NCBI GenBank assembly: GCA_001298545.1
Contig: LJCX01000029.1
Span: 682,001 to 746,000 of the forward strand
Reading direction: 5' to 3'
DNA: 64,000 nucleotides
Source: Actinobacteria bacterium OV320
Lineage (GTDB): Bacteria; Actinomycetota; Actinomycetes; Streptomycetales; Streptomycetaceae
A model generated the notes under the pieces. The model was not told the DNA's origin and did not search any database. It saw only the letters and a program-made list of their open reading frames with translations. Position numbers and translations under genes: made by a program. Shown here piece after piece: positions 33,639-42,494 of the stretch (position 1 is the first letter of the stretch; each line of letters starts with the position of its first letter).

Positions 33639-35435
33639 CTACTTGGCGTAGATCGCCTCGATCTCGCCCGCGTAGTCCTTCGCCACGACATTGCGCTTGA
33701 GCTTCAGCGACGGCGTGAGGTGGCCCGAGTCCTCCGTGAACTGGGCGGAGAGAATGCGGAACTTCCGCACCGATTCCGCCTTCGAGACCGCTGCGTTGCC
33801 GTCGTCGATCGCCGACTGGATGGCGGCCTGAAGGTCGGCGTCCCCGTGCAGCGACGCCGCGGTCGAACCCGCCGGTTTGCCGTGGTCGGAAGCCCAGCGG
33901 CCCAGGAACTCCTCGTCGATGGTGACCAGCGCGCCCACGAACGGCCGCCCGTCGCCCACCACCATGCACTCCGCGACCAGCGCGTGCGCCCGGATCCGGT
34001 CCTCGATCACGGCCGGCGCGACGTTCTTGCCGCCCGCGGTGACGATGATCTCCTTCTTGCGCCCGGTGATCCGGAGATAGCCGTCCTCGTCGAGGGTGCC
34101 GATGTCACCGGTGTGGAACCAGCCGTCGGCCAGCGCCTCGGCGGTCGCGACCGGGTTGTTCCAGTACTCCTTGAAGAGGTGCTCGCCGTGCAGCAGCACC
34201 TCCCCGTCGTCCGCGATCCGCACGACCGAGCCGGGCAGCGGCTGACCGACCGTGCCGATCTTCTGCCGGTCCCAGGGGTTGAAGGCGGTGGCGGCACAGG
34301 ACTCCGTCAGGCCGTAGCCCTCCAGGACGGTGAAGCCGATGCCGCGGAAGAAGTGACCGAGGCGCTCGCCCAGCGGGGCGCCGCCGGAGATCGCGTACTC
34401 GCCCTTGCCGCCGAGGACCGCGCGCAGCTTGCTGTAGACGAGCCGGTCGAAGACCTTGTGCTTGATCCTCAGCTTCAGCGGCGGGCCCGCCGGGAGCTCC
34501 AGCGCCTTGCTGTAGGCGATCGCGGTGTCGGCCGCCTTGTCGAAGATCGCGCCCTTGCCGTCCGCCTGCGCCTTGGCGCGCGCCGAGTTGTAGACCTTCT
34601 CGAAGACCCGCGGCACGCCCAGGATGAGCGTCGGGCGGAAGGCGGCCAGCTCGTCGGTGAGGTTCTTGATGTCCGGGACGGTGCCCAGCTTGATCGGCGC
34701 CATCATCGGGGCGATCTGCACGAGCCGGCCGAAGACGTGCGCGAGCGGGAGGAAGAGCAGCACGCTGCACTCGCCCGTGCGGAACAGCGGCCGCAGCCGC
34801 TCCACGACGTTCCCGCACTCGGCGAAGAAGCTGCGGTGGGTCAGCACGCAGCCCTTGGGGCGGCCGGTCGTACCGGACGTGTAGACGATGGTCGCCGGGT
34901 CGTCGGCCTTGGCCTGCGAGCTGCGCTCCTCGACGACCTCGTCGGAGACGTCCTTGCCGAGCCGCCCGAGCTCCTCGACACCCCCGGCCTCGATCTGCCA
35001 GACGTGCTTCAGCGCCGGCAGCGACTCGCGCACCGACTCCACGGCCGCCGTGTGGCTGTCCAGTTCGACGACGACGGCGGTCGCGCCCGAGTCGGAGAGG
35101 ATCCACTGCACCTGCTCCGGGGAGCTGGTCTCGTACACCGGCACGGTGACCGCGCCGGCGCACCAGATCGCGAAGTCGAGCAGCGTCCACTCGTAGCGGG
35201 TGCGCGACATCAGGCCGACCCGGTCGCCGGGCTGGACGCCGGAGGCGATGAGGCCCTTGGCGGCGGCGTGCACCTCGGCCAGGAAGGCCGTGGCCGTCAC
35301 GTCCTGCCAGGTGCCGCCCACCTTGCGGGCGATGACGGCGACGTCGGGATGCTGCGCGGCGTTTCTGCGGACGATGTCGGTCAGATTGCCGTCCGCAGGG
35401 ACCTCGTACAAAGCCGGAAGGCTGAACTCGCGCAA
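33639..35435 (-). CDS. Long-chain fatty-acid-CoA ligase (FadD15-like)
   Basis: A 598-residue AMP-dependent synthetase that activates long-chain fatty acids to acyl-CoA. The P-loop-like AMP motif IVYTSGTTGRPKGC, the adenine motif GYGLTESCAA and DGWFHTGDIGTLDEDGYL are present, as is the hinge ITGRKKEIIVTAGGKNVAP. The TTG start at 35435 has GAGGAG 9 nt upstream; no nearer ATG fits. It is the positional counterpart of mycobacterial fadD15. A TTACTG...CAGTAA palindrome lies 233 bp upstream in the divergent region and may bind a TetR-type fatty-acid regulator. Confidence 0.93.
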   Translation of the reverse strand: MREFSLPALYEVPADGNLTDIVRRNAAQHPDVAVIARKVGGTWQDVTATAFLAEVHAAAKGLIASGVQPGDRVGLMSRTRYEWTLLDFAIWCAGAVTVPVYETSSPEQVQWILSDSGATAVVVELDSHTAAVESVRESLPALKHVWQIEAGGVEELGRLGKDVSDEVVEERSSQAKADDPATIVYTSGTTGRPKGCVLTHRSFFAECGNVVERLRPLFRTGECSVLLFLPLAHVFGRLVQIAPMMAPIKLGTVPDIKNLTDELAAFRPTLILGVPRVFEKVYNSARAKAQADGKGAIFDKAADTAIAYSKALELPAGPPLKLRIKHKVFDRLVYSKLRAVLGGKGEYAISGGAPLGERLGHFFRGIGFTVLEGYGLTESCAATAFNPWDRQKIGTVGQPLPGSVVRIADDGEVLLHGEHLFKEYWNNPVATAEALADGWFHTGDIGTLDEDGYLRITGRKKEIIVTAGGKNVAPAVIEDRIRAHALVAECMVVGDGRPFVGALVTIDEEFLGRWASDHGKPAGSTAASLHGDADLQAAIQSAIDDGNAAVSKAESVRKFRILSAQFTEDSGHLTPSLKLKRNVVAKDYAGEIEAIYAK

Positions 35436-35667
35436 GACTGCTGCTCCTCATAGGGCGCCGGCGCCACGACGTTGTGTGCTGCGACGATGCGGTCCAAGGC
35501 TCGGGACTGTGCTCGGGACCTCGGTGGATCTCGATGGTTGAAATCCTGAGCACGACTGGACTGCCCGGACGTTACCCGTCGGTATGGCGTCTTCGACAGG
35601 GGGGTCCGGCGAGATGTTCGCTGCGTCACACAGATTGGTGTTTCCCGGCCGACAGTAGTCCACCGCT

Positions 35668-35685
35668 TTACTGACTGGCCAGTAA
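35668..35685. promoter_or_regulatory. TetR-type operator candidate between fadD and the phosphoesterase gene
   Basis: TTACTGACTGGCCAGTAA is an 18-bp near-perfect palindrome (TTACTG/CAGTAA with a TGGCCA core). It lies 57 bp before the phosphoesterase start. Nothing else coding is seen in this 306-bp gap (35436-35741). Confidence 0.5.
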
Positions 35686-35741
35686 CCGGTATCCCGATCG
35701 ACACTGTTCACGTATGCCGCACACGCCTACCCTTGATCGTC

Positions 35742-36539
35742 ATGGCATCCACACCGCCCGGAAACCGCCGGACACGCATCCACGTGGTCAGCGACGTGCA
35801 CGGCAACGCGCGCGACCTGGCCCGGGCCGGAGAGGGCGCGGACGCACTGATCTGTCTGGGCGACCTGGTCCTGTTCCTGGACTACGCCGACCACTCCCGC
35901 GGGATCTTCCCCGACCTCTTCGGGGTGGAGAACGCCGACCTCATCGTCGAACTGCGCACCGCCCGCCGCTTCGAGGAGGCCCGCGAGCTCGGCGCCCGGC
36001 TGTGGGGCGGCATCGGCGGCGACCGGGCGGCACTGATCGAGCAGGCGGTCCGCAAGCAGTACGCCGAGCTCTTCCCGGCGTTCCCGAGCCCGACGTACGC
36101 CACCTACGGCAACGTCGACATGCCGCGGCTGTGGCCCGAGTTCGCCGGGCCCGGCACGACCGTCCTGGACGGGGAGCGGGTGGAGATCGGCGGCCGGGTC
36201 TTCGGCTTCGTGGGCGGTGGCCTGAAGACCCCCATGCGCACGCCGTACGAGATCAGCGACGAGGAGTACGCGGCGAAGATCGAGGCCGTGGGCGAGGTGG
36301 ACGTGCTGTGCACCCACATCCCGCCGGAGGTGCCGGAACTCGTCTACGACACCGTGGCCCGCCGCTTCGAGCGGGGCAGCCGGGCGCTGCTGGACGCCAT
36401 CCACCGCACCCGGCCCCGCTACGCGCTCTTCGGGCACGTCCACCAGCCGCTCGCCCGCCGGATGCGGGTCGGCGCGACCGAGTGCGTCAACGTGGGGCAC
36501 TTCGCGGGCAGCGGGAAGCCGTGGGCGCTGGAGTGGTGA
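35742..36539 (+). CDS. Calcineurin-like metallophosphoesterase
   Basis: A 265-residue phosphoesterase with the metal motifs in order: VVSDVHGN (D-x-H), CLGDLVLF (G-D), YGNVDMP (GN-x-D where E/H is usual), CTHIPPE and LFGHVHQPL (GHxH). The substrate may be a cyclic nucleotide, a phospholipid head group or another phosphodiester; the sequence does not tell. The ATG at 35742 follows a TACCCT box by 8 nt; TTG at 35733 is an alternative. It begins a run of same-direction genes that includes the SRPBCC and ATPase genes. Confidence 0.85.
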   Translation: MASTPPGNRRTRIHVVSDVHGNARDLARAGEGADALICLGDLVLFLDYADHSRGIFPDLFGVENADLIVELRTARRFEEARELGARLWGGIGGDRAALIEQAVRKQYAELFPAFPSPTYATYGNVDMPRLWPEFAGPGTTVLDGERVEIGGRVFGFVGGGLKTPMRTPYEISDEEYAAKIEAVGEVDVLCTHIPPEVPELVYDTVARRFERGSRALLDAIHRTRPRYALFGHVHQPLARRMRVGATECVNVGHFAGSGKPWALEW

Positions 36540-36700
36540 CCGAGCGACGACCCGACGCCGTCCGGAGGGTGTCCTGACTCCGGGTGACGGCGGCAGGTCG
36601 GGCGCGCGGTAGCCTTCACGCTGCACACACGTGCGCGGCGGCTGGCGCACGGTGTCCTCTTCTCTACCTTTACCGGCCCGCATCTGGAGGAGCCACAGCG

Positions 36701-37165
36701 ATGGCGGAACACACCAGCTCGAGCATCACGATCGAGGCGGCACCGGCTGAGGTCATGGCGGTGATCGCCGACTTCGCCCGCTACCCGGACTGGACCGGAG
36801 AGGTGAAGCAGGCGGAGGTCCTCGAGACCGACGGGCAGGGCCGCGCCGAGCAGGTCCGCCTGGTCATGGACGCCGGAGCCATCAAGGACGACCAGGTCCT
36901 CGGCTACACCTGGACCGGCGAGCACGAGGTGTCCTGGACGCTGGTGAAGTCCCAGATGCTGCGCCAGCTCGACGGCTCCTACCTCCTCAAGCCGGCCGGC
37001 GCGGGCGCGACCGAGGTCACCTACCAGCTGACCGTGGACGTCAAGATCCCCATGCTGGGCATGATCAAGCGCAAGGCCGAGAAGGTCATCATCGACCGCG
37101 CACTGGCCGGCCTGAAGAAGCGGGTGGAGTCGGGAGAGGCCGGCTTCGAGGCGCCCGGGAAGTAG
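36701..37165 (+). CDS. SRPBCC (polyketide cyclase/START-like) lipid-binding protein
   Basis: A 154-residue helix-grip protein (MAEHTSSSITIEAAPAEVMA, FARYPDWTGEVKQ, LLKPAGAGATEVTYQL) with the hydrophobic cavity expected of the Bet v1/START fold and a Lys-rich C-terminal helix. The mycobacterial counterpart by order is Rv2185c. The ligand is unknown; the lipid-metabolism neighbours suggest a fatty or phospholipid molecule. The ATG at 36701 has GGAGGAG upstream. Two hairpins follow before the ATPase gene. Confidence 0.82.
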   Translation: MAEHTSSSITIEAAPAEVMAVIADFARYPDWTGEVKQAEVLETDGQGRAEQVRLVMDAGAIKDDQVLGYTWTGEHEVSWTLVKSQMLRQLDGSYLLKPAGAGATEVTYQLTVDVKIPMLGMIKRKAEKVIIDRALAGLKKRVESGEAGFEAPGK

Positions 37166-37179
37166 CGCCGGCCGCGGGA

Positions 37180-37238
37180 CCCGGGAGCCGGCGGCTCCCG
37201 GGGCGGGGCGAGGAGGTCGGGGGGCTGCCCCGACCTCC
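37180..37238 (+). terminator. Tandem hairpin terminator after the SRPBCC gene
   Basis: First stem CCCGGGAGC (37180-37188) with GCTCCCGGG (37194-37202); second stem GGAGGTCGGGG (37212-37222) with CCCCGACCTCC (37228-37238). The second ends just before a TACGGT box that serves the next gene. Confidence 0.8.
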
Positions 37239-37254
37239 GTTACGGTTCACCCTC

Positions 37255-38430
37255 ATGCGCACCATCCTGATCACCGGCCCTGGCGGCAGCGGACGCACCA
37301 CCGTGGCGGCCGCCACCGCACAGCGCGCGGCAGCGGAAGGCACCCGCACCCTCGTCCTCAGCGCCGACCGCACCGACACCCTCGGCGCGGCGCTCGGAGT
37401 GCGCACCGGGGCGAACCCCGTCCCGGTCGCCCCGCGCCTCACTGCCTGGCGCCCCGACGCCACCGCCGGCTTCCGGGACGACCTCGCCGGTTTCCAGGAC
37501 CGTGCCTCCACCGTCCTCGACCTGCTCGGCGCCTCCCGGCTCGACCCGGAAGAGGTCACCCCCCTCCCCGGCGCCGAGGAGCTGACCCTGCTGCGCGCGC
37601 TGCGGGACGCCGCCCTCGCCGACGGCGGTGAGCTGCACGAACTCCTCGTCGTCGACCTGCCGCCGGTCTCGCAGGCCCTCGCCCTGCTGGCCCTCCCGGA
37701 GGAGCTGCGCCGCTATCTGCGCCGGCTGCTCCCGCCGGAACGACAGGCCGCCCGCGCCCTGCGCCCGATGCTCGGCCGTCTCGCCGGGGTGCCGATGCCC
37801 GCCGAGTGGCTCTACGAGACGACCGCCCGCTGGGACATGGAGCTGGCCGCCGTCGCGGCCGTCCTCGCCGACCCCGGTACCGCCGTACGCCTGGTCGCCG
37901 AGCCGGGACCGGCCGGCGCCGACGCCGTCCGCGACGCCCGTCTCGGCCTCGCCCTGCGCGCCCTGCCCGTCGAGTCGCTCGTCGCCAACCGCGTCCTGCC
38001 GGAGGCGGCGGGTGACGACGGCCTGCTCGGCCGGCTCGTCACCCAGCAGCGCAAGGCCCTGGGGGAGTGGGGCGAGGCGGCCCGTCCCGTCGCCCACCTC
38101 GGGTACGACCCCCGCGGCGCCGACGACCTCGCCGCGCTCGCCGTGCCCGCCGTCAACCCGGCGACCTCCCCGGTCGAGTGGCCCGTGGCCGACCGGCTCG
38201 CCGAGGACGGCGTGCTCGTCTGGCACCTCCCGCTGCCCGGCGCCATACGCGACGAGCTCGACCTCATCCGGCGCGGTGACGAACTCGTCGTCACCGCCGG
38301 GCCGTTCCGTCGTATCGTCGCGCTGCCCTCCGTGCTGCGCCGCTGCACCGTCGACGGTGCCGCGCTGCGCGACGGCGAGCTGTGCGTGCGGTTCGCGCCG
38401 GATCCCGGGCTGTGGCCGCGCACCCACTGA
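37255..38430 (+). CDS. ArsA/MinD-like P-loop ATPase
   Basis: A 391-residue ATPase with a deviant Walker A motif GPGGSGRTTVAAATA at residue 7, LVVDLPP (Walker B, about 130) and a C-terminal domain with LVANRVLPE, LWLPLP-like VWHLPLPGA and GDELVVTAG, as in ArsA/GET3-like proteins of actinobacteria (Rv2184c position). It may help deliver membrane proteins or partition a partner rather than handle arsenic; no arsenite cysteines are seen. No ribosome site; TACGGT is 8 nt before the ATG. It is followed at 81 bp by the DUF5304-like gene. Confidence 0.8.
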   Translation: MRTILITGPGGSGRTTVAAATAQRAAAEGTRTLVLSADRTDTLGAALGVRTGANPVPVAPRLTAWRPDATAGFRDDLAGFQDRASTVLDLLGASRLDPEEVTPLPGAEELTLLRALRDAALADGGELHELLVVDLPPVSQALALLALPEELRRYLRRLLPPERQAARALRPMLGRLAGVPMPAEWLYETTARWDMELAAVAAVLADPGTAVRLVAEPGPAGADAVRDARLGLALRALPVESLVANRVLPEAAGDDGLLGRLVTQQRKALGEWGEAARPVAHLGYDPRGADDLAALAVPAVNPATSPVEWPVADRLAEDGVLVWHLPLPGAIRDELDLIRRGDELVVTAGPFRRIVALPSVLRRCTVDGAALRDGELCVRFAPDPGLWPRTH

Positions 38431-38511
38431 ACGGCGTTCCGCCGTTCGGGTAACGTCGTAGGGACGAGCCGTCATCAGGCGTCGTCGACCAGGAGTCATC
38501 AGGAGTCCGCC

Positions 38512-39024
38512 ATGAGCGAAGAGCGACCCACGCCCGACGCCGCCGGGGAGCCCGCCGGGACATCAGGGTTCGACGAGCAGCCCCGCGCGACCGACGCCGA
38601 CGCCTGGGCCACCGCCGCCGCCGAGGACCTGGCGGCGGAGAAGGCCCGCCGCCGTGCCCAGGACGACCGGCCCCCGGGCTCGGCCGCCGAGGAACTGCGC
38701 AAGCTCGTCGACGCCGTCGGCGACAAGCTGTCCTCGCTCCAGTCCCCGCTGCTCGGGGCGGTCGCCGGACCGGCCGCGCAGCAGGTGGTCCGCCAGGTCG
38801 GCGAGCAGGCCAAGGCCGCCGTGGAGCCCGTCATCGAGCGCAACCCGGACGTCTTCGACCACCTCGCGGCCGCCGGCACCGAACTCCTCGCCGCCTACCG
38901 CTCCGCCGTCCAGACCCAGGAACAACGCTGGACGACAGGATCGAAGGGCCCGGGGAACACCCCGCGCGATCAAGGTCGCGACGGCGACGACACCGGTCCC
39001 GGCCAGCGCATCGACTTGGACTGA
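38512..39024 (+). CDS. DUF5304-like actinobacterial protein
   Basis: A 170-residue protein of unknown function. The acidic N-terminus (about 1-60) precedes an amphipathic helical domain (ELRKLVDAVGDKLSSLQSPL, HLAAAGTELLAAYRSAVQ) and a disordered tail. It is soluble, with no signal peptide. It probably partners the ATPase upstream, since the pair is kept together in actinobacteria (Rv2184c-Rv2183c from memory). ATG preceded by CAGGAG. Confidence 0.7.
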   Translation: MSEERPTPDAAGEPAGTSGFDEQPRATDADAWATAAAEDLAAEKARRRAQDDRPPGSAAEELRKLVDAVGDKLSSLQSPLLGAVAGPAAQQVVRQVGEQAKAAVEPVIERNPDVFDHLAAAGTELLAAYRSAVQTQEQRWTTGSKGPGNTPRDQGRDGDDTGPGQRIDLD

Positions 39025-39091
39025 AGCCCTCCGGGGGCAGGGCCTCGGGTACGGTTGGCCGTAGCGGGGCTCGACCGAAACTGAGGGATTC

Positions 39092-40045
39092 ATGGGACTC
39101 ACCATCGGCGTCGACATCGGCGGCACGAAGATCGCGGCCGGCGTGGTCGACGAGGAAGGCAACATCCTCTCGACCCACAAGGTGCCGACCCCGGGCACGC
39201 CCGAGGGCATCGTGGACGCCATCGCCTCCGCCGTGGAGGGCGCGCGTGCCGGGCACGACATCGTCGGTGTCGGCATCGGCGCCGCCGGCTATGTCAACCG
39301 CCAGCGCTCGACGGTCTACTTCGCGCCCAACATCGACTGGCGCCAGGAGCCGCTCAAGGACGAGGTCGAGGCCCGCGTCGGTCTCCCCGTCGTGGTGGAG
39401 AACGACGCCAACGCCGCGGCGTGGGGCGAGTACAAGTTCGGCGCGGGCAAGGGCCACCGCAACGTCATCTGCATCACCCTCGGCACCGGCCTCGGCGGCG
39501 GCATCATCATCGGCAACAAGCTGCGCCGCGGTCACTTCGGCGTCGCGGCCGAGTTCGGCCACATCCGCATGGTGCCGGACGGTCTGCTGTGCGGCTGCGG
39601 CTCGCAGGGCTGCTGGGAGCAGTACGCCTCCGGCCGCGCCCTCGTGCGCTACGCCAAGCAGCGCGCCAACGCGACCCCCGAGAACGCCGAGATCCTGCTG
39701 TCGCTGGGCGACGGCAACCCCGACGGCATCGAGGGCAAGCACATCTCCATGGCCGCCCGGCAGGGCGACCCGGTCGCGGTCGACTCCTACCGCGAGCTCG
39801 CCCGCTGGGCCGGCGCCGGTCTCGCCGACCTCGCCTCCCTCTTCGACCCGTCCGCCTTCATCGTCGGCGGCGGTCTCTCCGACGAGGGTGAACTGGTCCT
39901 CGACCCGATCCGGAAGTCGTACAAGCGCTGGCTGGTCGGCGGCAACTGGCGCCCGGTGGCCGATGTCATCGCGGCCCAGCTGGGCAACAAGGCGGGCCTG
40001 GTGGGGGCGGCGGACCTGGCAAGAGAACCCGACCCGATCATGTAG
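39092..40045 (+). CDS. glkA: ROK-family glucokinase GlkA
   Basis: A 317-residue glucokinase that phosphorylates glucose with ATP and, in S. coelicolor, is needed for carbon catabolite repression. It has the ATP motif GVDIGGTKIAAGVVD, the catalytic aspartate in VENDANAAAWGEY, the sugar-binding EFGHIR and the zinc cluster CGCGSQGCWEQYASG of ROK proteins. ATG preceded by GAGGGA. It stands alone, ended by a terminator. The N-terminal HTH of ROK repressors is absent, so it is an enzyme. Confidence 0.95.
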   Translation: MGLTIGVDIGGTKIAAGVVDEEGNILSTHKVPTPGTPEGIVDAIASAVEGARAGHDIVGVGIGAAGYVNRQRSTVYFAPNIDWRQEPLKDEVEARVGLPVVVENDANAAAWGEYKFGAGKGHRNVICITLGTGLGGGIIIGNKLRRGHFGVAAEFGHIRMVPDGLLCGCGSQGCWEQYASGRALVRYAKQRANATPENAEILLSLGDGNPDGIEGKHISMAARQGDPVAVDSYRELARWAGAGLADLASLFDPSAFIVGGGLSDEGELVLDPIRKSYKRWLVGGNWRPVADVIAAQLGNKAGLVGAADLAREPDPIM

Positions 40046-40077
40046 TCGTACCGCGCATTGCTGCATATCGCGTCAAC

Positions 40078-40101
40078 ACGGGGGCCGCTCGCGGCCCCCG
40101 T
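40078..40101 (+). terminator. Terminator of glkA
   Basis: ACGGGGGCCGC (40078-40088) pairs with GCGGCCCCCGT (40091-40101) and is followed by TCGCTTTTCC. Confidence 0.85.
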
Positions 40102-40146
40102 TCGCTTTTCCGGACGTAGGGGACGCGGCGGCGTATCTTGATCGCT

Positions 40147-40908
40147 ATGCCGACGACCTCGCCGCTACCCAACTCCCGCACCGAGCCCGACGGTTCGGCC
40201 GTCATCCGGGTCCTCAGCTACAACATCCGCTCCCTGCGGGACGACACCGGGGCCCTGGCCCGGGTCATCACGGCCTGCGCCCCCGACCTGACCCTGATCC
40301 AGGAGGCACCCCGCTTCTTCCGCTGGCGCAAGAAGCTCGCCCGACTCGCGGCCGCCTCCGGCCAGGTGATCCTCACCGGCGGCGGCACGGCGGCCGGCCC
40401 GGCCGTCCTGTGCTCGCTGCGGGCGACCGTCGAACGCACCGAGGACGTCCTGCTGCCGCTCACCCCCGGCGAGCACCGCCGGGGCCTCGCGACCGCCGTG
40501 GTCCGCTTCGCCGGTGCCCGGCTCGGCGTGGCCGGCTGCCACCTCGGTCTGACGGCCGCCGAGCGCTACGAGCAGGCGGGCATGCTGCTCGACCGTCTCG
40601 CCGGGATGGGTGTGGAGCACGCGGTCGCGGGCGGCGACATCAACGAGAGCCCGGGCGGCCGCACCTTCGGCCGCCTGGCCACCGCGCTCCAGGACTGCCG
40701 CGCCGTCGCCCCCTGGGGCGCCGAGGACAGCTTCCCGTCCACCGGGCCGGACCGCCGCATCGACGGGATCTTCGTGACCAAGGGCGTGGAGGTGCTGGGC
40801 TGCGGGGTGCCCATCGGGCTTCCCGGAGTCACCGGGAGCGACTTGAGGGCGGCCACGGACCACCTTCCGGTCCTCGCCGCCCTCAGGATCCCCGCGGACA
40901 GGCCCTAG
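40147..40908 (+). CDS. Endonuclease/exonuclease/phosphatase (EEP) family protein
   Basis: A 253-residue DNase I-like enzyme. Motifs run in order: LSYNIRSLRDD (N), LIQEAPR (catalytic metal Glu), VAGCHLGLTAAER (H), AGGDINESPGG (D-x-N) and STGPDRRIDGIFV...SDHLP-like TDHLPVLA (D-H pair). It acts on phosphodiesters; the natural substrate is unknown. It has no signal peptide, so it is cytoplasmic. TATCTT lies 7 nt before the ATG with no ribosome site, suggesting leaderless translation. It overlaps the convergent gene by 4 bp (CTAG shared by both stops). Confidence 0.83.
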   Translation: MPTTSPLPNSRTEPDGSAVIRVLSYNIRSLRDDTGALARVITACAPDLTLIQEAPRFFRWRKKLARLAAASGQVILTGGGTAAGPAVLCSLRATVERTEDVLLPLTPGEHRRGLATAVVRFAGARLGVAGCHLGLTAAERYEQAGMLLDRLAGMGVEHAVAGGDINESPGGRTFGRLATALQDCRAVAPWGAEDSFPSTGPDRRIDGIFVTKGVEVLGCGVPIGLPGVTGSDLRAATDHLPVLAALRIPADRP

Positions 40909-41579
40909 ACGACCGCTCCCCGCCCCGGGTCCCCGTCCTCCTCGTCGTCCGTGCGCATCCGCATCACCAGTGTGGCGAAGCCGCCGAGGAAGCCGCCGAT
41001 GCCGACGGTCGACAGCCACCACGTCATCTCCCAGCCCAGCAGCACCGCGAGCAGGAGCAGCAGCGGCCCGCCGATCACCCCGAGCCAGGCGAACTTGGCC
41101 GTGGTGTCGGCGGCGGGCAGCGGCGGCGGCTCCGGCGGGACGAAGTGACCCTCGTCGTCCCCGTCGAAGTCCTCCTCCGCGGCCTCGGGCGCCGTGTGGT
41201 CGCGCGGGCCGACGCCGGGCGCGAAGGCGATCGAGCCGCCCAGCGGCTTGGCCGGTTCCTTCTCCTCGCCGGGCTCCTTGGCGGGGTCCTTCACGGAGTC
41301 CGTCGCGGGTTCCTGGTCGGATTCCTGGTCGGATCCCGTCCCGGACGCCTCGTCGTTCGTCCCGACCTCGAGCAGCGCCAGGTCCTCGACCGACTTGAAC
41401 GGCTTGGCGCCCGGCGGGTCCGCCGGCTCCTCGCCGTATCCCGCGACGATCGCCGCCCACGCGGCGGCCTCGTCGAAGGGCACGCTCTGCTCCTCCGACG
41501 CGCGGCCCTCCCGGCCCTCCGGGCCGTCCCGCTCGTCCCGGTTCTCCCGGTCCTCACGGTCGGAGTCGTGCTCAGCCAC
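40905..41579 (-). CDS. Acidic protein with two C-terminal membrane helices
   Basis: A 224-residue protein of unknown function. The first ~145 residues are very acidic and Pro/Glu-rich, with a Ser-Asp-Gln-Glu repeat (GSDQESDQEPATDS) and likely disordered. Two helices follow (LGVIGGPLLLLLAVLLGW; TWWLSTVGIGGFLGGFATLV), with a basic MRMR and an acidic end. GTG start overlaps the hydrolase stop by 8 bp; GAAGGGA is 9 nt upstream. It is coupled to the hydrolase gene. Confidence 0.75.
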   Translation of the reverse strand: MAEHDSDREDRENRDERDGPEGREGRASEEQSVPFDEAAAWAAIVAGYGEEPADPPGAKPFKSVEDLALLEVGTNDEASGTGSDQESDQEPATDSVKDPAKEPGEEKEPAKPLGGSIAFAPGVGPRDHTAPEAAEEDFDGDDEGHFVPPEPPPLPAADTTAKFAWLGVIGGPLLLLLAVLLGWEMTWWLSTVGIGGFLGGFATLVMRMRTDDEEDGDPGRGAVV

Positions 41580-42351
41580 CTACGGCCGTCCCTTCCTTGC
41601 CGACACTGGGCGCGATCCGGGCGATGAACGCGTAGCTCTCCTCGAAGATCCGGTCCGCATCGTGGTCCAACGTTGCCACGTGGTAGCTCTGTTCCAGCAG
41701 GATCTCGGTCACGTCGGTCGACGACACCCGGCCGAGGACCCGGGCCGAGTCGGCGGCCGGTACGACATGGTCCTGGGCGCTGTGCAGAAGCAGCAGCGGC
41801 TGGGTGACCTGCGGCAGTTCGCCGTCGATCATCCGCAGGAAGGTGCGCAGGGAGTGCGCCGAGTGCAGCGGCACCCGGTCGTACCCGCTCTCCAGCACGC
41901 CCTCCTTCGCGATGTCGCTGGTGATCCCCTTCGTCGTCCGGACGAGATGGCGGGCCACCGGAAGGGCGTACGCGGACAGGCCGTGCACCTTGTTCGCCGG
42001 GTTGACGACGATGACGCCCTCCACCCCCTCCCCGTGCTTCGCGGCGAGCCGCAGGGCCAGCGCGCCGCCCATCGACAGGCCGGCCACGAACACCCGGGAG
42101 CACCGGTCGCGCAGGGCGCGCAGCTCGCGGTCCACCTCCGCGTACCAGTCCGGCCAGCCGGTCAGCGCCATGTCCTCCCAGCGCGTGCCGTGTCCCGGCA
42201 GCAGCGGCAGCGAGACGGTCAGGCCCTGCCCGGCCAGGTACCGCGCCCAGGGGCGCAGCGACTGCGGGGAACCGGTGAAGCCGTGACAGAGGAGCACCCC
42301 GACCTCTCCGCCCTCATGGCGGTACGGCTCGGCTCCAGGAAGGACCGGCAC
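41572..42351 (-). CDS. Alpha/beta hydrolase (carboxylesterase/monoacylglycerol lipase type)
   Basis: A 259-residue serine hydrolase with oxyanion block LLCHGFTGSPQSL, nucleophile GLSMGGALAL, acid near LLLLHSAQDHVVP and histidine in SYHVATLDHD, closest to Est30/monoacylglycerol lipases. The GTG at 42351 (MPVLPGAEPYR) has CAGGAG 6 nt before it; the longer frame upstream has no site and is rich in His/Arg. It diverges from an acyltransferase gene, so a lipid-turnover role is plausible but unproven. Confidence 0.88.
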   Translation of the reverse strand: MPVLPGAEPYRHEGGEVGVLLCHGFTGSPQSLRPWARYLAGQGLTVSLPLLPGHGTRWEDMALTGWPDWYAEVDRELRALRDRCSRVFVAGLSMGGALALRLAAKHGEGVEGVIVVNPANKVHGLSAYALPVARHLVRTTKGITSDIAKEGVLESGYDRVPLHSAHSLRTFLRMIDGELPQVTQPLLLLHSAQDHVVPAADSARVLGRVSSTDVTEILLEQSYHVATLDHDADRIFEESYAFIARIAPSVGKEGTAVGG

Positions 42352-42494
42352 CTCGGTCTCCTGTCTTCGTCTGTGCTGCGTGGGAGGGACGTGTCCTTCA
42401 CCGTACGCGACCGCACTGACACCGACCAGGGTCGTCGGAGCCTTTGCGGCCACTCCGGGTTAAGGTCTGAGCGACACAAACAGGAGGCACTCGC

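Noticed and set aside
33407..33691. Gly-rich ORF on the minus strand (GGGGGSGGGG type)
   Set aside because: It is the reverse reading of the GCCACC microsatellite and has no ribosome site or family match.
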